This document shows, one piece after another, positions 1 through 7,693 of a stretch of 64,000 nt of DNA. A model generated the notes under the pieces. That model made no database searches. It had not been told where the DNA came from and worked only from the letters and a program-made list of their open reading frames with translations. The stretch is from Mollicutes bacterium. GTDB lineage: Bacteria; Bacillota_I; Bacilli_A; Izemoplasmatales; Izemoplasmataceae. Positions within the stretch are counted from its first letter, which is position 1, and each line of letters starts with the position of its first letter. Position numbers and translations under genes: made by a program. The stretch covers positions 1 through 64,000 of the forward strand of contig PUOX01000031.1 of assembly GCA_003552925.1 (NCBI GenBank). Direction: 5' to 3'.

Positions 1-51
1 AAATCCTCGAAGGAAAGCATTCCTTCCTGGCTTCGCTCCCGTTTCAAATAG
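1..51 (+). CDS. ftsZ: FtsZ, C-terminal end only (partial)
   Basis: Reading from base 1 gives a tail ending in IPSWLRSRFK and a TAG stop. This matches the conserved C-terminal peptide of FtsZ, the tubulin-like division GTPase, which binds FtsA, SepF and other partners. The tail is too short for the ORF track. The identification rests on the peptide and on the genes that follow (ylmE, sepF, ylmG), which follow ftsZ in many Bacillota. The rest of the gene lies outside the window. Confidence 0.85.
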   Translation, partial: KSSKESIPSWLRSRFK

Positions 52-53
52 CG

Positions 54-716
54 ATGAACCGCACCCTCATCGAGAAGCTGCAAAAAGAGCACCCGGGCGT
101 CGAACTCGTCATGGCGAGCAAATACATCGACTGTGAGGATTTCCCCGCCTACTACGACGCCGGCATCAAAGACTTCGGTGAAAGCCGCGTCGAGGCGTTT
201 TTGGAAAAACGCCCGAACATCGATTTGGACATCCGCTGGCATTTCCTCGGCACTTTGCAGACGAAAAAGGTCAAAAAAATCGTGCACGACATCGACGTGC
301 TGCACAGTCTCGACCGGCTGAAACTGGCCAAAGAGATTGACAAGCGGCGCACCACGCCGCTTACGTGTTACGTTCAAGTCAACATCTCCGGCGAGCCGCA
401 AAAACACGGCGTCGACCCTAAAGACGTCCCCGATTTTTTGGACAAGGTCTGTATCATGGACAACATCGACGTCGTCGGTTTGATGGGCATGGCCGAACTG
501 ACCGACGACAACGAAAGAATCCGCGCTCAGTTTTCCCAGCTTCGTTTGCTCCGCGACGAGGCGGTCAAGAAACATCCAAGCGTGCGCGGACTTTCGATGG
601 GCATGAGCGAGGATTACGAAATCGCGCTTGAAGAAGGCGCGAGTGTGCTCCGGCTCGGTCGAATACTCATAACGGAGGCTTTCTATGAAAAAAGACGACA
701 AGAAAAACGCGTATGA
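54..716 (+). CDS. ylmE: YggS/YlmE family PLP homeostasis protein
   Basis: This 220-residue alanine-racemase-fold protein belongs to the family that binds pyridoxal phosphate and buffers its level; no racemase activity is known for the family. The PLP lysine is expected in VMASKY near residue 23, and the family signatures FGESRV, WHFLGTLQTKK and GLSMGMSEDYE are all visible. The start is 2 bases after the ftsZ stop, implying translational coupling. The frame is open upstream, but the upstream residues are the out-of-frame ftsZ tail, so ATG 54 is preferred. The N-terminus is slightly shorter than in typical homologues. The gene overlaps sepF by 32 bases. Confidence 0.93.
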   Translation: MNRTLIEKLQKEHPGVELVMASKYIDCEDFPAYYDAGIKDFGESRVEAFLEKRPNIDLDIRWHFLGTLQTKKVKKIVHDIDVLHSLDRLKLAKEIDKRRTTPLTCYVQVNISGEPQKHGVDPKDVPDFLDKVCIMDNIDVVGLMGMAELTDDNERIRAQFSQLRLLRDEAVKKHPSVRGLSMGMSEDYEIALEEGASVLRLGRILITEAFYEKRRQEKRV

Positions 717-978
717 ACGCACCGAGTTCATCAAAGTCGACGAAGAGACCGACGTGTTTGACCTTGCGGACAAACTGCTCTATCGAAAGCCGCTGATTTT
801 GAATTTCGAAGACTTCGACATTGTCGAAAGCAACCGCATCATCGTGTTTTTGAGCGGTGTCATATACGCACTTGACGGCGATGTGGAGGTCATCCGCGAC
901 AAAATTATGGCGTTTGCGCTCAAGAAGGATCTCAAAGACAAAAGTTTGCGCTCCTTCATCAACAAATACAAGGAGTAA
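685..978 (+). CDS. sepF: SepF-like cell division protein
   Basis: This 97-residue protein is mostly the SepF core domain (DUF552). It reads PLILNFEDFD followed by a hydrophobic FLSGVIYALDGDV segment, as in SepF proteins that polymerise and tether FtsZ to the membrane. A charged N-terminus of about 25 residues takes the place of the usual amphipathic membrane anchor and linker, so the protein is shorter than the roughly 150 residues of B. subtilis SepF. A good ribosome site (ggagg) lies before ATG 685 inside the end of ylmE. Position between ylmE and ylmG supports the call. Confidence 0.88.
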   Translation: MKKDDKKNAYERTEFIKVDEETDVFDLADKLLYRKPLILNFEDFDIVESNRIIVFLSGVIYALDGDVEVIRDKIMAFALKKDLKDKSLRSFINKYKE

Positions 979-983
979 TATTC

Positions 984-1241
984 ATGGTTTACTTACTGAC
1001 AATACTCAACTATGCGATTCAAGCGTATTTCTACATGCTGATCGCCTACATCCTGTTAAGCTGGGTCCCTTCCATCCGCGAAAGCAAGTTCTATTATTAC
1101 CTGCATGTCATCACCAATCCTTACATGCGAATTTTCCGCGGGTTCTTGGTGGTCGGCAATTTCGACTTCACCCCGATGATCGGACTGTTGCTTTACAGTT
1201 TCGGCATGAACGCTTTCGGCGAATTCGTCGCTTCGCTGTAA
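984..1241 (+). CDS. ylmG: YggT/YlmG family membrane protein
   Basis: This 85-residue membrane protein has two hydrophobic segments (about residues 3-27 and 60-80) flanking the family signature ITNPYMRIFR. YggT/YlmG proteins are associated with division or membrane organisation, but the molecular role is unclear. It follows sepF by 5 bases and closes the ftsZ-linked cluster. The ylmH and divIVA genes that come next in Bacillus are absent, and a new promoter for ileS begins within 20 bases. Confidence 0.9.
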   Translation: MVYLLTILNYAIQAYFYMLIAYILLSWVPSIRESKFYYYLHVITNPYMRIFRGFLVVGNFDFTPMIGLLLYSFGMNAFGEFVASL

Positions 1242-1258
1242 GAATTCTGACGAACGTC

Positions 1259-1287
1259 TTGCAATTTCGCGTTGCAATCAGTATAAT
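1259..1287 (+). promoter_or_regulatory. Promoter of the ileS T-box transcript
   Basis: TTGCAA (1259-1264), a 17-base spacer and TATAAT (1282-1287) form a near-consensus vegetative promoter just after ylmG. Transcription would start near 1294, giving a leader of about 235 bases before ileS. Confidence 0.8.
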
Positions 1288-1293
1288 AATGAC

Positions 1294-1500
1294 AACATCG
1301 TTGAAACGGACACGCTTTTGGACACGCTTATTGAAGAGACCAAGTGGCGCTGAGAACTTGGATAGGCCTCCGGAAGTATCGCCGTGGAGATTCGCGGTCG
1401 AAAAGCCGCGACGCGCCCTCGCGTTAACGGGATGAGAGCCGGGCAACCGGAATGAAGGTGGTACCGCGGATTAGCGTTCGTCCTTCATCCGCTTGCTTTT
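1294..1500 (+). ncRNA. T-box leader controlling ileS
   Basis: The conserved T-box motif AAGGTGGTACCGCGG lies at 1455-1469, followed by a terminator stem GCGGAT/ATCCGC (1466-1471 with 1487-1492) and a T-rich run. In this family uncharged tRNA pairs with a specifier codon in stem I and with the T-box bulge, favouring an antiterminator. Here the ligand is expected to be tRNA-Ile because ileS follows. An ATC triplet occurs in the candidate stem I region near 1378, but I cannot assign the specifier loop with certainty. Confidence 0.92.
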
Positions 1501-1528
1501 TTTATTTATTGAGGTAGGAGTGATACCC

Positions 1529-4258
1529 GTGAAAGACTACAAAGAGACATTGAACATGCCGAAAACGAAGTTTCCGATGCGCGGAAACCTCGGCAAGAAC
1601 GAACCCAAGCGCCATGCGTTTTGGGAAGAGGAAAACATCTATCAAAAGCGTCTGAACAAAAACAAGGACAACCCGGCTTACGTCCTTCCCGACGGCCCCC
1701 CTTACGCCAACGGCGACATCCATATCGGCCACGCGCTCAACAAGATCCTCAAGGACATGATCGTCCGCGAACGCAACATGCGCGGTTTTTACACGCGCTA
1801 CGTGCCGGGTTGGGACACCCACGGGCTCCCCATCGAAAGCGCGCTCACCAAAAACGAAGGCGTCGACCGCAAGGCGCTCGGCACGTCCGAATTCCGCAAC
1901 CGCTGCGCCGATTACGCCCTCCGGCAAGTCGACCGCCAGCGCGAGCAGTTCAAGCGGCTCGGCATTCTCGGCGAATGGGAAAAGCCCTATTTGACGCTGG
2001 ATAAAAAATACGAGGCCTCGCAGCTTGAAGTGTTTGCGGACATGGTCGAGAAGGGTCTGATCTTCAAAGGGCTCAAGCCCGTCTTTTGGTCCCCATCGAG
2101 TGAAACCGCCCTCGCCGAAGCGGAAATCGAATACGCCGACAAGACGTCGCCCTCGATTTATTTCACCTTCGACGCCGTCGAGACCGGCCCCTTCGAGGAC
2201 GGTTTCAAGTTTTTGGTGTGGACGACCACGCCTTGGACGATTCCGGCCAACCTTGCCACCGCCGTCAGCGAACAGATCGACTACGTCTTCATTCGTGAAA
2301 ACGGCGAAATTTACGTGCTCGCCACCGCCCTGCTTGAGACGCTCAAAGAAACCCTCGGCTTCAAAGAAGCCGAAGTCATCCGCCACGTCAAAGGCGGCGA
2401 ACTGTTGGGCCTCACCTACAAGCATCCGCTCTACGACCGCGTTTGCCCCATCGTTTCCGGCCATCACGTCACCATCGAAAGCGGGACGGGGCTTGTCCAT
2501 ATCGCCCCCGGCCACGGCGAGGACGACTTTTTGATTGGCAAGGCCAACAACCTTGAAATCTTTTGCCCCGTCGACGAAGCCGGGCATATGACGGAAGCGT
2601 CGGGCCGCTATGAAGGCATGTTCGTCGAAAAATGCTCAAAAGAGGTCGTCAAGGACCTAGAAGAACGCGGCAATCTTTTGAAGCTCGAAACCTTGAAGCA
2701 TAGCTATCCGCACGATTGGCGCACGAAAAAGCCCGTCATCTTCCGCGCGACCGACCAATGGTTCGCCTCGGTCGAAACGCTCAAAGACGACTTGCTCAAA
2801 GAAGTCCGCAAGGTCGAATGGACCCCCGCCTGGGGCCAAACGCGCATGGAAAACATGATCAAGGACCGCGAATCGTGGTGCATCAGCCGCCAGAGAGTCT
2901 GGGGCGTGCCCATCCCCGTTTTCTATCATGAAAACGGCGAAGCCATCCTTGATGCGGACATCATCCGCCACGTCGCCGGTTTGTTTGAACAGCACGGTTC
3001 GAACATCTGGTTTGAGTGGAAGGCGAAAGACCTTCTGCCCGAAGGGTACGAAAGCGAAAAATCGCCGGGCGGCAACTTCAAAAAAGAAACCGACATCCTC
3101 GATGTCTGGTTCGATTCGGGCACCTCGCACAAAGGCGGCATGACCGATTTCGGCATGCCCTACCCCGCCGATTTGTATTTGGAAGGCTCCGACCAATACC
3201 GTGGCTGGTTCAACAGCTCGCTTTCGACCGGCGTCGCCTCGAAAGGCGAAGCGCCCTACAAGGCGGTATTGACCCACGGCTTCGTGTTGGACGGCGAAGG
3301 CCGCAAGATGAGCAAATCGCTCGGCAACGTCGTCGATCCTTTAGAAGTGATGGACAAGCTCGGCGCCGACATTTTGAGGCTATGGGTGGCGAGTGTCGAT
3401 TACCAGGCCGATGTGCGCATCAGCGACAAGATGATGCGCCAAATCGCGGAAAGTTACCGCAAAATCCGCAACACGATCCGCTTCATGCTCGGCATGGTGA
3501 GCGACTTCCGCGAAGAAGACCGCATCGCCTTTGACGATATGCCCGAACTCGACCGCTCGATGCTTTTGAAGCTCGACAAGCTCATCCACGAAGTGAACGG
3601 CTATTACATCGACTTTTCCTTTGACGACGTCATGCGGCTGATCAACCGCTTCGTCATCCGCGATTTGAGCGCGTTTTACTTAGACGTCCTAAAAGACATC
3701 GTCTACATCGAGGCGCCCAAAGACCGCAAACGCCTAGCCGCGCAAACGGTTGTCTACGACATCTTGCATGCGCTTCTAAGGATGCTCACGCCAATCTTGC
3801 CGCATACGGCCGAAGAAGCCTATCAATACATGCCCGAAAAGAAAGAGGGAAGCGTCTATCTTGAGGACATGCCTCAACCCAAATACAAAAAGGACGAAAC
3901 CTTGCGCAAGAAATACGACGAGCTCATGCATCTTCGCGATTATGTGCTCAAAGCCTTAGAAGAAGAACGCAACGCCAAAACCATCGGCAAATCCCTAGAA
4001 GCCAAAGTGACGCTTTATCCAAACGACGAATCGACCAAAGAACTCCTCAAGAGCGTCGACAACCTCGACCAGCTTTTCATCGTCAGTCAGGTCGAACTTC
4101 GCGAAAGCGGAGAAGGCGCCTACAAACATGAAGAGCTTTCCTTGGACATCACGAGGGCCGAAGGCGAAAAATGCGAACGCTGCTGGCAAGTCGGCGAAAC
4201 GGAAGACGGCTTGTGCGCACGTTGCGAGAACATCCTGCAACGCTTGGACGAAAATTGA
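1529..4258 (+). CDS. ileS: Isoleucyl-tRNA synthetase
   Basis: This class I synthetase of 909 residues charges tRNA-Ile. The HIGH motif is near residue 67 (DIHIGHALNK), the KMSKS motif near residue 592, and a C-terminal zinc knuckle (CERCW...CARC) closes the protein, as in bacterial type IleS. The CP1 editing domain lies between the two active-site motifs. The track ORF starts at 1493 inside the T-box terminator. GTG 1529 is chosen because it follows a gaggtaggag ribosome site and yields MKDYKETLNMPKTKFPMRG, which aligns with Bacillus IleS. Regulated by the preceding T-box. Confidence 0.96.
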   Translation: MKDYKETLNMPKTKFPMRGNLGKNEPKRHAFWEEENIYQKRLNKNKDNPAYVLPDGPPYANGDIHIGHALNKILKDMIVRERNMRGFYTRYVPGWDTHGLPIESALTKNEGVDRKALGTSEFRNRCADYALRQVDRQREQFKRLGILGEWEKPYLTLDKKYEASQLEVFADMVEKGLIFKGLKPVFWSPSSETALAEAEIEYADKTSPSIYFTFDAVETGPFEDGFKFLVWTTTPWTIPANLATAVSEQIDYVFIRENGEIYVLATALLETLKETLGFKEAEVIRHVKGGELLGLTYKHPLYDRVCPIVSGHHVTIESGTGLVHIAPGHGEDDFLIGKANNLEIFCPVDEAGHMTEASGRYEGMFVEKCSKEVVKDLEERGNLLKLETLKHSYPHDWRTKKPVIFRATDQWFASVETLKDDLLKEVRKVEWTPAWGQTRMENMIKDRESWCISRQRVWGVPIPVFYHENGEAILDADIIRHVAGLFEQHGSNIWFEWKAKDLLPEGYESEKSPGGNFKKETDILDVWFDSGTSHKGGMTDFGMPYPADLYLEGSDQYRGWFNSSLSTGVASKGEAPYKAVLTHGFVLDGEGRKMSKSLGNVVDPLEVMDKLGADILRLWVASVDYQADVRISDKMMRQIAESYRKIRNTIRFMLGMVSDFREEDRIAFDDMPELDRSMLLKLDKLIHEVNGYYIDFSFDDVMRLINRFVIRDLSAFYLDVLKDIVYIEAPKDRKRLAAQTVVYDILHALLRMLTPILPHTAEEAYQYMPEKKEGSVYLEDMPQPKYKKDETLRKKYDELMHLRDYVLKALEEERNAKTIGKSLEAKVTLYPNDESTKELLKSVDNLDQLFIVSQVELRESGEGAYKHEELSLDITRAEGEKCERCWQVGETEDGLCARCENILQRLDEN

Positions 4259-4283
4259 TTTTTATCGCCAAATGCAGTAAAAT
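4255..4283 (+). promoter_or_regulatory. Promoter of the yczE-like/deoC/deoD unit
   Basis: TTGATT (4255-4260), a 17-base spacer and TAAAAT (4278-4283) overlap the ileS stop codon. A start near 4290 would leave a leader of about 96 bases before the membrane protein gene. Confidence 0.6.
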
Positions 4284-4289
4284 TATGAG

Positions 4290-4385
4290 GGGTAGGACGT
4301 GAGGCAAAGATGGTGCGCTTCAAGCGCCGATTATGTCCGCACCCTCGCCGTTTCACAGCGGAGAATAAGATAAAGGGGATGTTTT
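4290..4385 (+). ncRNA. Structured 5' leader of unknown class
   Basis: The leader can form GGTGCG/CGCACC (4312-4317 with 4338-4343), extended outward by GTGAGG/CCTCGC with one wobble (4299-4304 with 4343-4348). A competing short hairpin pairs GGTGC with GCGCC (4312-4316 with 4324-4328). GGAC (4295-4298) could also pair with GTCC (4335-4338) as a pseudoknot. Mutually exclusive pairings ahead of a membrane protein gene suggest a riboswitch-like element. I could not match it to a named class. Confidence 0.4.
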
Positions 4386-5033
4386 ATGTCAAAAGAAACA
4401 AAAAATAGCATCCTCGACGGGGTGTTTTACTTCATTGGCGCGGTGATGATCGCCTTCGGCATCGTCATGATCATCCGCAGCGATTTGGGCACCAGTCCTT
4501 GGGACACCTTGCACGTGGCCCTCGCCGAAGTGACCCCTTTGAGCGTGGGAACCGCGATCATTCTCGTTACGTTTTCCTTGACGCTCTTCATTATTGTTGT
4601 CCGAAGGAGTTCGCGGTATTTGTTCATGGCGATCCCCATCGTCTTGGTGGGCGTCTTGATTGATTTGTTCGATTTGGTCGTTTTCCGCGATTTCTTTCCG
4701 GAAGGCTATGCGCAACTCGGAACATTCTTCTTGGGGCTTTTCACCGTGCCTTTCGGCGCGGCCATGCATATCGTCAGCCGGTTTCCGGCAGGCGTGTTCG
4801 ACGAACTCATGCTGGTCTTGATGAAAATCTTCAAGACTCGCAACATGATTCTTGTCCGTATTCTTATGGAAGCGACCCCCGTCGTAATCGGCGTCATGCT
4901 CACGGGCTATTTCAAAGGCAGCCTGGGCTCGCTTTATTTCGGAACCGTCATTTTCGTCATCGTCGCGGGCCCGCTTCTGAGAATGTATATAAAACTAATT
5001 AGGGGGATTGAAACATGGAAATCAATCTACTGA
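4386..5033 (+). CDS. YczE/YitT-like integral membrane protein
   Basis: This 215-residue protein has five or six hydrophobic segments and the DLGTSPWDTL signature after the first one, characteristic of YczE-type membrane proteins. Their function is not established; a transport role is often supposed. The start follows aaggggatg, and the end overlaps deoC by 19 bases, so the gene is translated with the deoxynucleoside catabolism genes. That context hints at nucleoside or deoxyribose uptake, which is inference only. A folded leader precedes it. Confidence 0.72.
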   Translation: MSKETKNSILDGVFYFIGAVMIAFGIVMIIRSDLGTSPWDTLHVALAEVTPLSVGTAIILVTFSLTLFIIVVRRSSRYLFMAIPIVLVGVLIDLFDLVVFRDFFPEGYAQLGTFFLGLFTVPFGAAMHIVSRFPAGVFDELMLVLMKIFKTRNMILVRILMEATPVVIGVMLTGYFKGSLGSLYFGTVIFVIVAGPLLRMYIKLIRGIETWKSIY

Positions 5034-5674
5034 TCGACCACACCTACCTGAAGCCTTTCGGCACGAAAGAAGAGATCGACAGGCTTTTGGAAGAAGCCAT
5101 CACCTATCGTTTCAAAAGCGTATGCGTCAACCCCACCTGGGTGGAATACGCCGCCGAAAGCTTGAAAAAATCCGACGTGCTCGTTTGCACCGTCATCGGC
5201 TTTCCACTAGGCGCATCGACCACCGACACGAAAGTGTACGAAACCCGTGACGCCCTCAAAAAAGGCGCGCACGAGATTGACATGGTGTTGAACATCGGCT
5301 GGGTCAAAGACGGCGAATACGACAAAGTGGAAAAAGAAGTGCGCGCCATCAAAGACGTTTGTCAAAACCGCGTCCTCAAAGTGATTTTGGAAACATGCTA
5401 TTTGAGCGAAGAAGAAATCGAACAAGCGGCCCGCGCATCCATCGACGGCGGCGCCGATTTCATCAAAACCAGCACCGGCTTCGGCACGGGCGGCGCCACC
5501 GTCAAAGACGTCCGCCTGATGAAGAAAGTCGCCGGCGAAAAAGGCGTCAAAGCCAGCGGCGGCGTCAAAACGCTTGAAGACCTGCACGCCATGGTCGAAG
5601 CGGGCGCGACCCGCATCGGCGCAAGCAGCGGCGTTTCGCTTGTCAAAGGCGAAGCCGGAAAAGAAGACTATTAG
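5015..5674 (+). CDS. deoC: Deoxyribose-phosphate aldolase
   Basis: DeoC splits 2-deoxyribose 5-phosphate into glyceraldehyde 3-phosphate and acetaldehyde, feeding deoxynucleosides into glycolysis. The 219-residue length is usual for the short bacterial form. The Schiff-base lysine is in DFIKTSTGFG (near residue 152), and IGFPLGASTTDTK and KASGGVKT are further family motifs. An agggggattg ribosome site within the preceding gene defines the start. deoD follows after 12 bases, which couples aldolase and phosphorylase expression. Confidence 0.96.
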   Translation: MEINLLIDHTYLKPFGTKEEIDRLLEEAITYRFKSVCVNPTWVEYAAESLKKSDVLVCTVIGFPLGASTTDTKVYETRDALKKGAHEIDMVLNIGWVKDGEYDKVEKEVRAIKDVCQNRVLKVILETCYLSEEEIEQAARASIDGGADFIKTSTGFGTGGATVKDVRLMKKVAGEKGVKASGGVKTLEDLHAMVEAGATRIGASSGVSLVKGEAGKEDY

Positions 5675-5686
5675 GAGGCGAAACTT

Positions 5687-6394
5687 ATGAGTACCCCGCA
5701 CATTGAAGCAAAGAAAGGCGACATCGCAAAAACCGTGTTGATGCCGGGAGACCCGCTCCGCGCCAAGTACATCGCGGACAACTTCCTAGAAAACGTCAAA
5801 CGCTTCAACACCGTTCGAAACATGTTCGGCTACACCGGAACCTATCAAGGCAAAGAAATCAGCGTGATGGGCAGCGGCATGGGCATGCCCTCGATCGGCA
5901 TCTATTCCTATGAACTCTACAAGTTCTACGACGTCGAAAACATCGTCCGCATCGGCTCCTGCGGCGCCTACACCGACGAGATTGACCTTTACGACGTGCT
6001 GCTCGCCGACAAGGCCTACAGCGAATCGACGTATGCGGACGTGCAAAGCGGCGATTACAAGGACGCCTACACCTATCCGACGCCCGCACTCAACGAACGC
6101 ATCGAAGCCATCGCGAAGGATTTGGACATCCCGATCACCAAAGGCGTCATCCATTCAAGCGACGTCTTTTACCGCGAAAACTTCGACGACTACAAGCGCA
6201 TCCACAAGGACTACGGCGCCATCGCCGTTGAAATGGAAGCGTTCGCCTTGTTCCACAACGCCCGCGTCACGGGCAAAAACGCGGCTTGCATCCTCACGGT
6301 TTCCGATTCGCTCGTGACCAAAGAGGCCACTTCCAGCGAAGAACGCCAAAAATCCTTCACCCGCATGATGGAAATCGCACTCAGACTAGCCTAA
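5687..6394 (+). CDS. deoD: Purine nucleoside phosphorylase, DeoD type
   Basis: This 235-residue hexameric-type enzyme phosphorolyses (deoxy)purine nucleosides to base and (deoxy)ribose 1-phosphate. Visible signatures are MPGDPLRAKYIA, the phosphate/nucleoside segment GSGMGMPSIGIY, IGSCGAY, and EMEAFALF with the ribose-binding glutamate. TVSDSL near the end precedes the usual C-terminal helix. It shares a transcript with deoC and ends directly in a terminator whose A-run includes its stop codon. The step linking deoxyribose 1-phosphate to DeoC, a phosphopentomutase, is not in this window. Confidence 0.96.
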   Translation: MSTPHIEAKKGDIAKTVLMPGDPLRAKYIADNFLENVKRFNTVRNMFGYTGTYQGKEISVMGSGMGMPSIGIYSYELYKFYDVENIVRIGSCGAYTDEIDLYDVLLADKAYSESTYADVQSGDYKDAYTYPTPALNERIEAIAKDLDIPITKGVIHSSDVFYRENFDDYKRIHKDYGAIAVEMEAFALFHNARVTGKNAACILTVSDSLVTKEATSSEERQKSFTRMMEIALRLA

Positions 6395-6419
6395 AAAAAG
6401 TGCTTCGGCACTTTTTTTT
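6393..6419 (+). terminator. Terminator after deoD
   Basis: An A-rich 5' arm, AAGTGC, a TTCG tetraloop, GCACTT and a run of eight T form a strong intrinsic terminator. It ends immediately before the ribosome site of the next gene, so that gene may be expressed partly by read-through. Confidence 0.92.
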
Positions 6420-6430
6420 GGAGGGAAGCC

Positions 6431-7693
6431 ATGAAACTAACCATTGACAAGCACCAAAACGTCACCTACCACTTCATCACCACCAAACAGTTCAAAAGCG
6501 TGCAAATCACGTTGCGCTTTTTCGACGACCTCGACGAGAAATCGGCGACCGTCCGCCACTTGATGCTTTCGATGCTCAAAGCGAAAAACAATCGCCACAA
6601 AAACCGCAAGGCCTTAAGCCGAAGGTTGGAAGAACTCTACGACACGTCGCTTTCGGGCGTCTCGCTGAAACTCGGCGACAAGCACATCAACCAATTCGGC
6701 CTCAACCTCATCAACCCCGACTTCGTCAAAAACGGGCGTTTTTTCGAAGACGTCTTGGAAGTGCTCCAAGCGACGCTTTTCGACCCAGCCTTCGACGAGA
6801 AAACCTTGCGTGAGGAAAAGCAGTTCCTCAAAGACTATTTCAAGGCGGAATACGCCAACAAGTCCCGATACGCCGCCAAACGCTACCGCGACCAACTATT
6901 TGAAAACCACCCCAACCGCATCAACCCTTTGGGCGCGATGGAAAAAATCGACGAAGTGACAATGGAAGAGATCGAAGCCGCCTACGAGCGGATGGTCCGC
7001 AAAAACCCGCTTATGATCAGCGTCGTCGGCGACTACGACCAAGCGTCGATGCAAGAGCGTTTGCGCCGGGCGTTGCCCTTTGAGACCAACGAAGCCCTGC
7101 CGAAACGCTTCTTTGCGCGCAGCCCGTTCTCTGAGAAACCGCCCGTCCGCGAAACGATGGCCCTTTCGCAAGACAGGCTGTTCATGACCCTTGCCGGCGA
7201 CATCTACTACGGCGACGACGCGTATTTCCCGATGGTCCTGCTGGCCGCCCTTTTGGGCGAAGGCGGCGATTCGCTGCTGTTTCGCAAAGTCCGCGAAGAA
7301 GCGTCGCTCGCCTATTACATCAACGCCCATTACCGGCCGTTTGCGAGCATCGTCTCCATCCATTCGGCGATGAAAAGAGAAAACATCGACAAGGCGAAAG
7401 CCTTAATCGAAGAAACGTTCGAAGCCGTCAAAAAAGGCGATTTCAGCGACCGCTCCCTCGAGCTGGCCCGGCAGTACTTGATCACTTCGATCAAACAAAG
7501 CTTCGATTCGCCGAGAAACCTTTCGTTCATCGCGCTCAGGCACCAACTGCTTTCCATGCCTTTTGACGAAGACTACATGCTCCAACAAATCCGCGACGTG
7601 AAAAAAACCGACGTCGTAGAAGCCGCCAAGCGGCTGCGCTGGATTTTCACCTACGTTCTCGGGAGTGAAGACGATGAAAAAGACGCAGTATAA
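6431..7693 (+). CDS. ymfF: M16 peptidase-like protein, YmfF type (non-catalytic partner)
   Basis: This 420-residue M16-fold protein lacks the HxxEH zinc motif: the equivalent N-terminal region reads RHLMLSMLKAKN. That is typical of the YmfF half of the YmfF/YmfH pair, which in Bacillus is annotated as associated with EF-P 5-aminopentanol modification. The start follows ggaggg. Its end overlaps the ymfH-like gene by 20 bases, so the two are produced together and probably form a heterodimer. Substrate unknown from sequence. Confidence 0.82.
   Translation: MKLTIDKHQNVTYHFITTKQFKSVQITLRFFDDLDEKSATVRHLMLSMLKAKNNRHKNRKALSRRLEELYDTSLSGVSLKLGDKHINQFGLNLINPDFVKNGRFFEDVLEVLQATLFDPAFDEKTLREEKQFLKDYFKAEYANKSRYAAKRYRDQLFENHPNRINPLGAMEKIDEVTMEEIEAAYERMVRKNPLMISVVGDYDQASMQERLRRALPFETNEALPKRFFARSPFSEKPPVRETMALSQDRLFMTLAGDIYYGDDAYFPMVLLAALLGEGGDSLLFRKVREEASLAYYINAHYRPFASIVSIHSAMKRENIDKAKALIEETFEAVKKGDFSDRSLELARQYLITSIKQSFDSPRNLSFIALRHQLLSMPFDEDYMLQQIRDVKKTDVVEAAKRLRWIFTYVLGSEDDEKDAV

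Noticed and set aside
1502-2587. 361-codon open frame on the minus strand inside ileS
   Set aside because: It is the antisense shadow of a strongly biased synthetase gene; the valine/phenylalanine/aspartate-rich translation has no motif and no ribosome site.
4290-4385. Assigning the yczE leader to a named riboswitch (fluoride, THF, preQ1, c-di-GMP)
   Set aside because: Individual short motifs look similar, but none of the conserved cores matches in order, so the class is left open.
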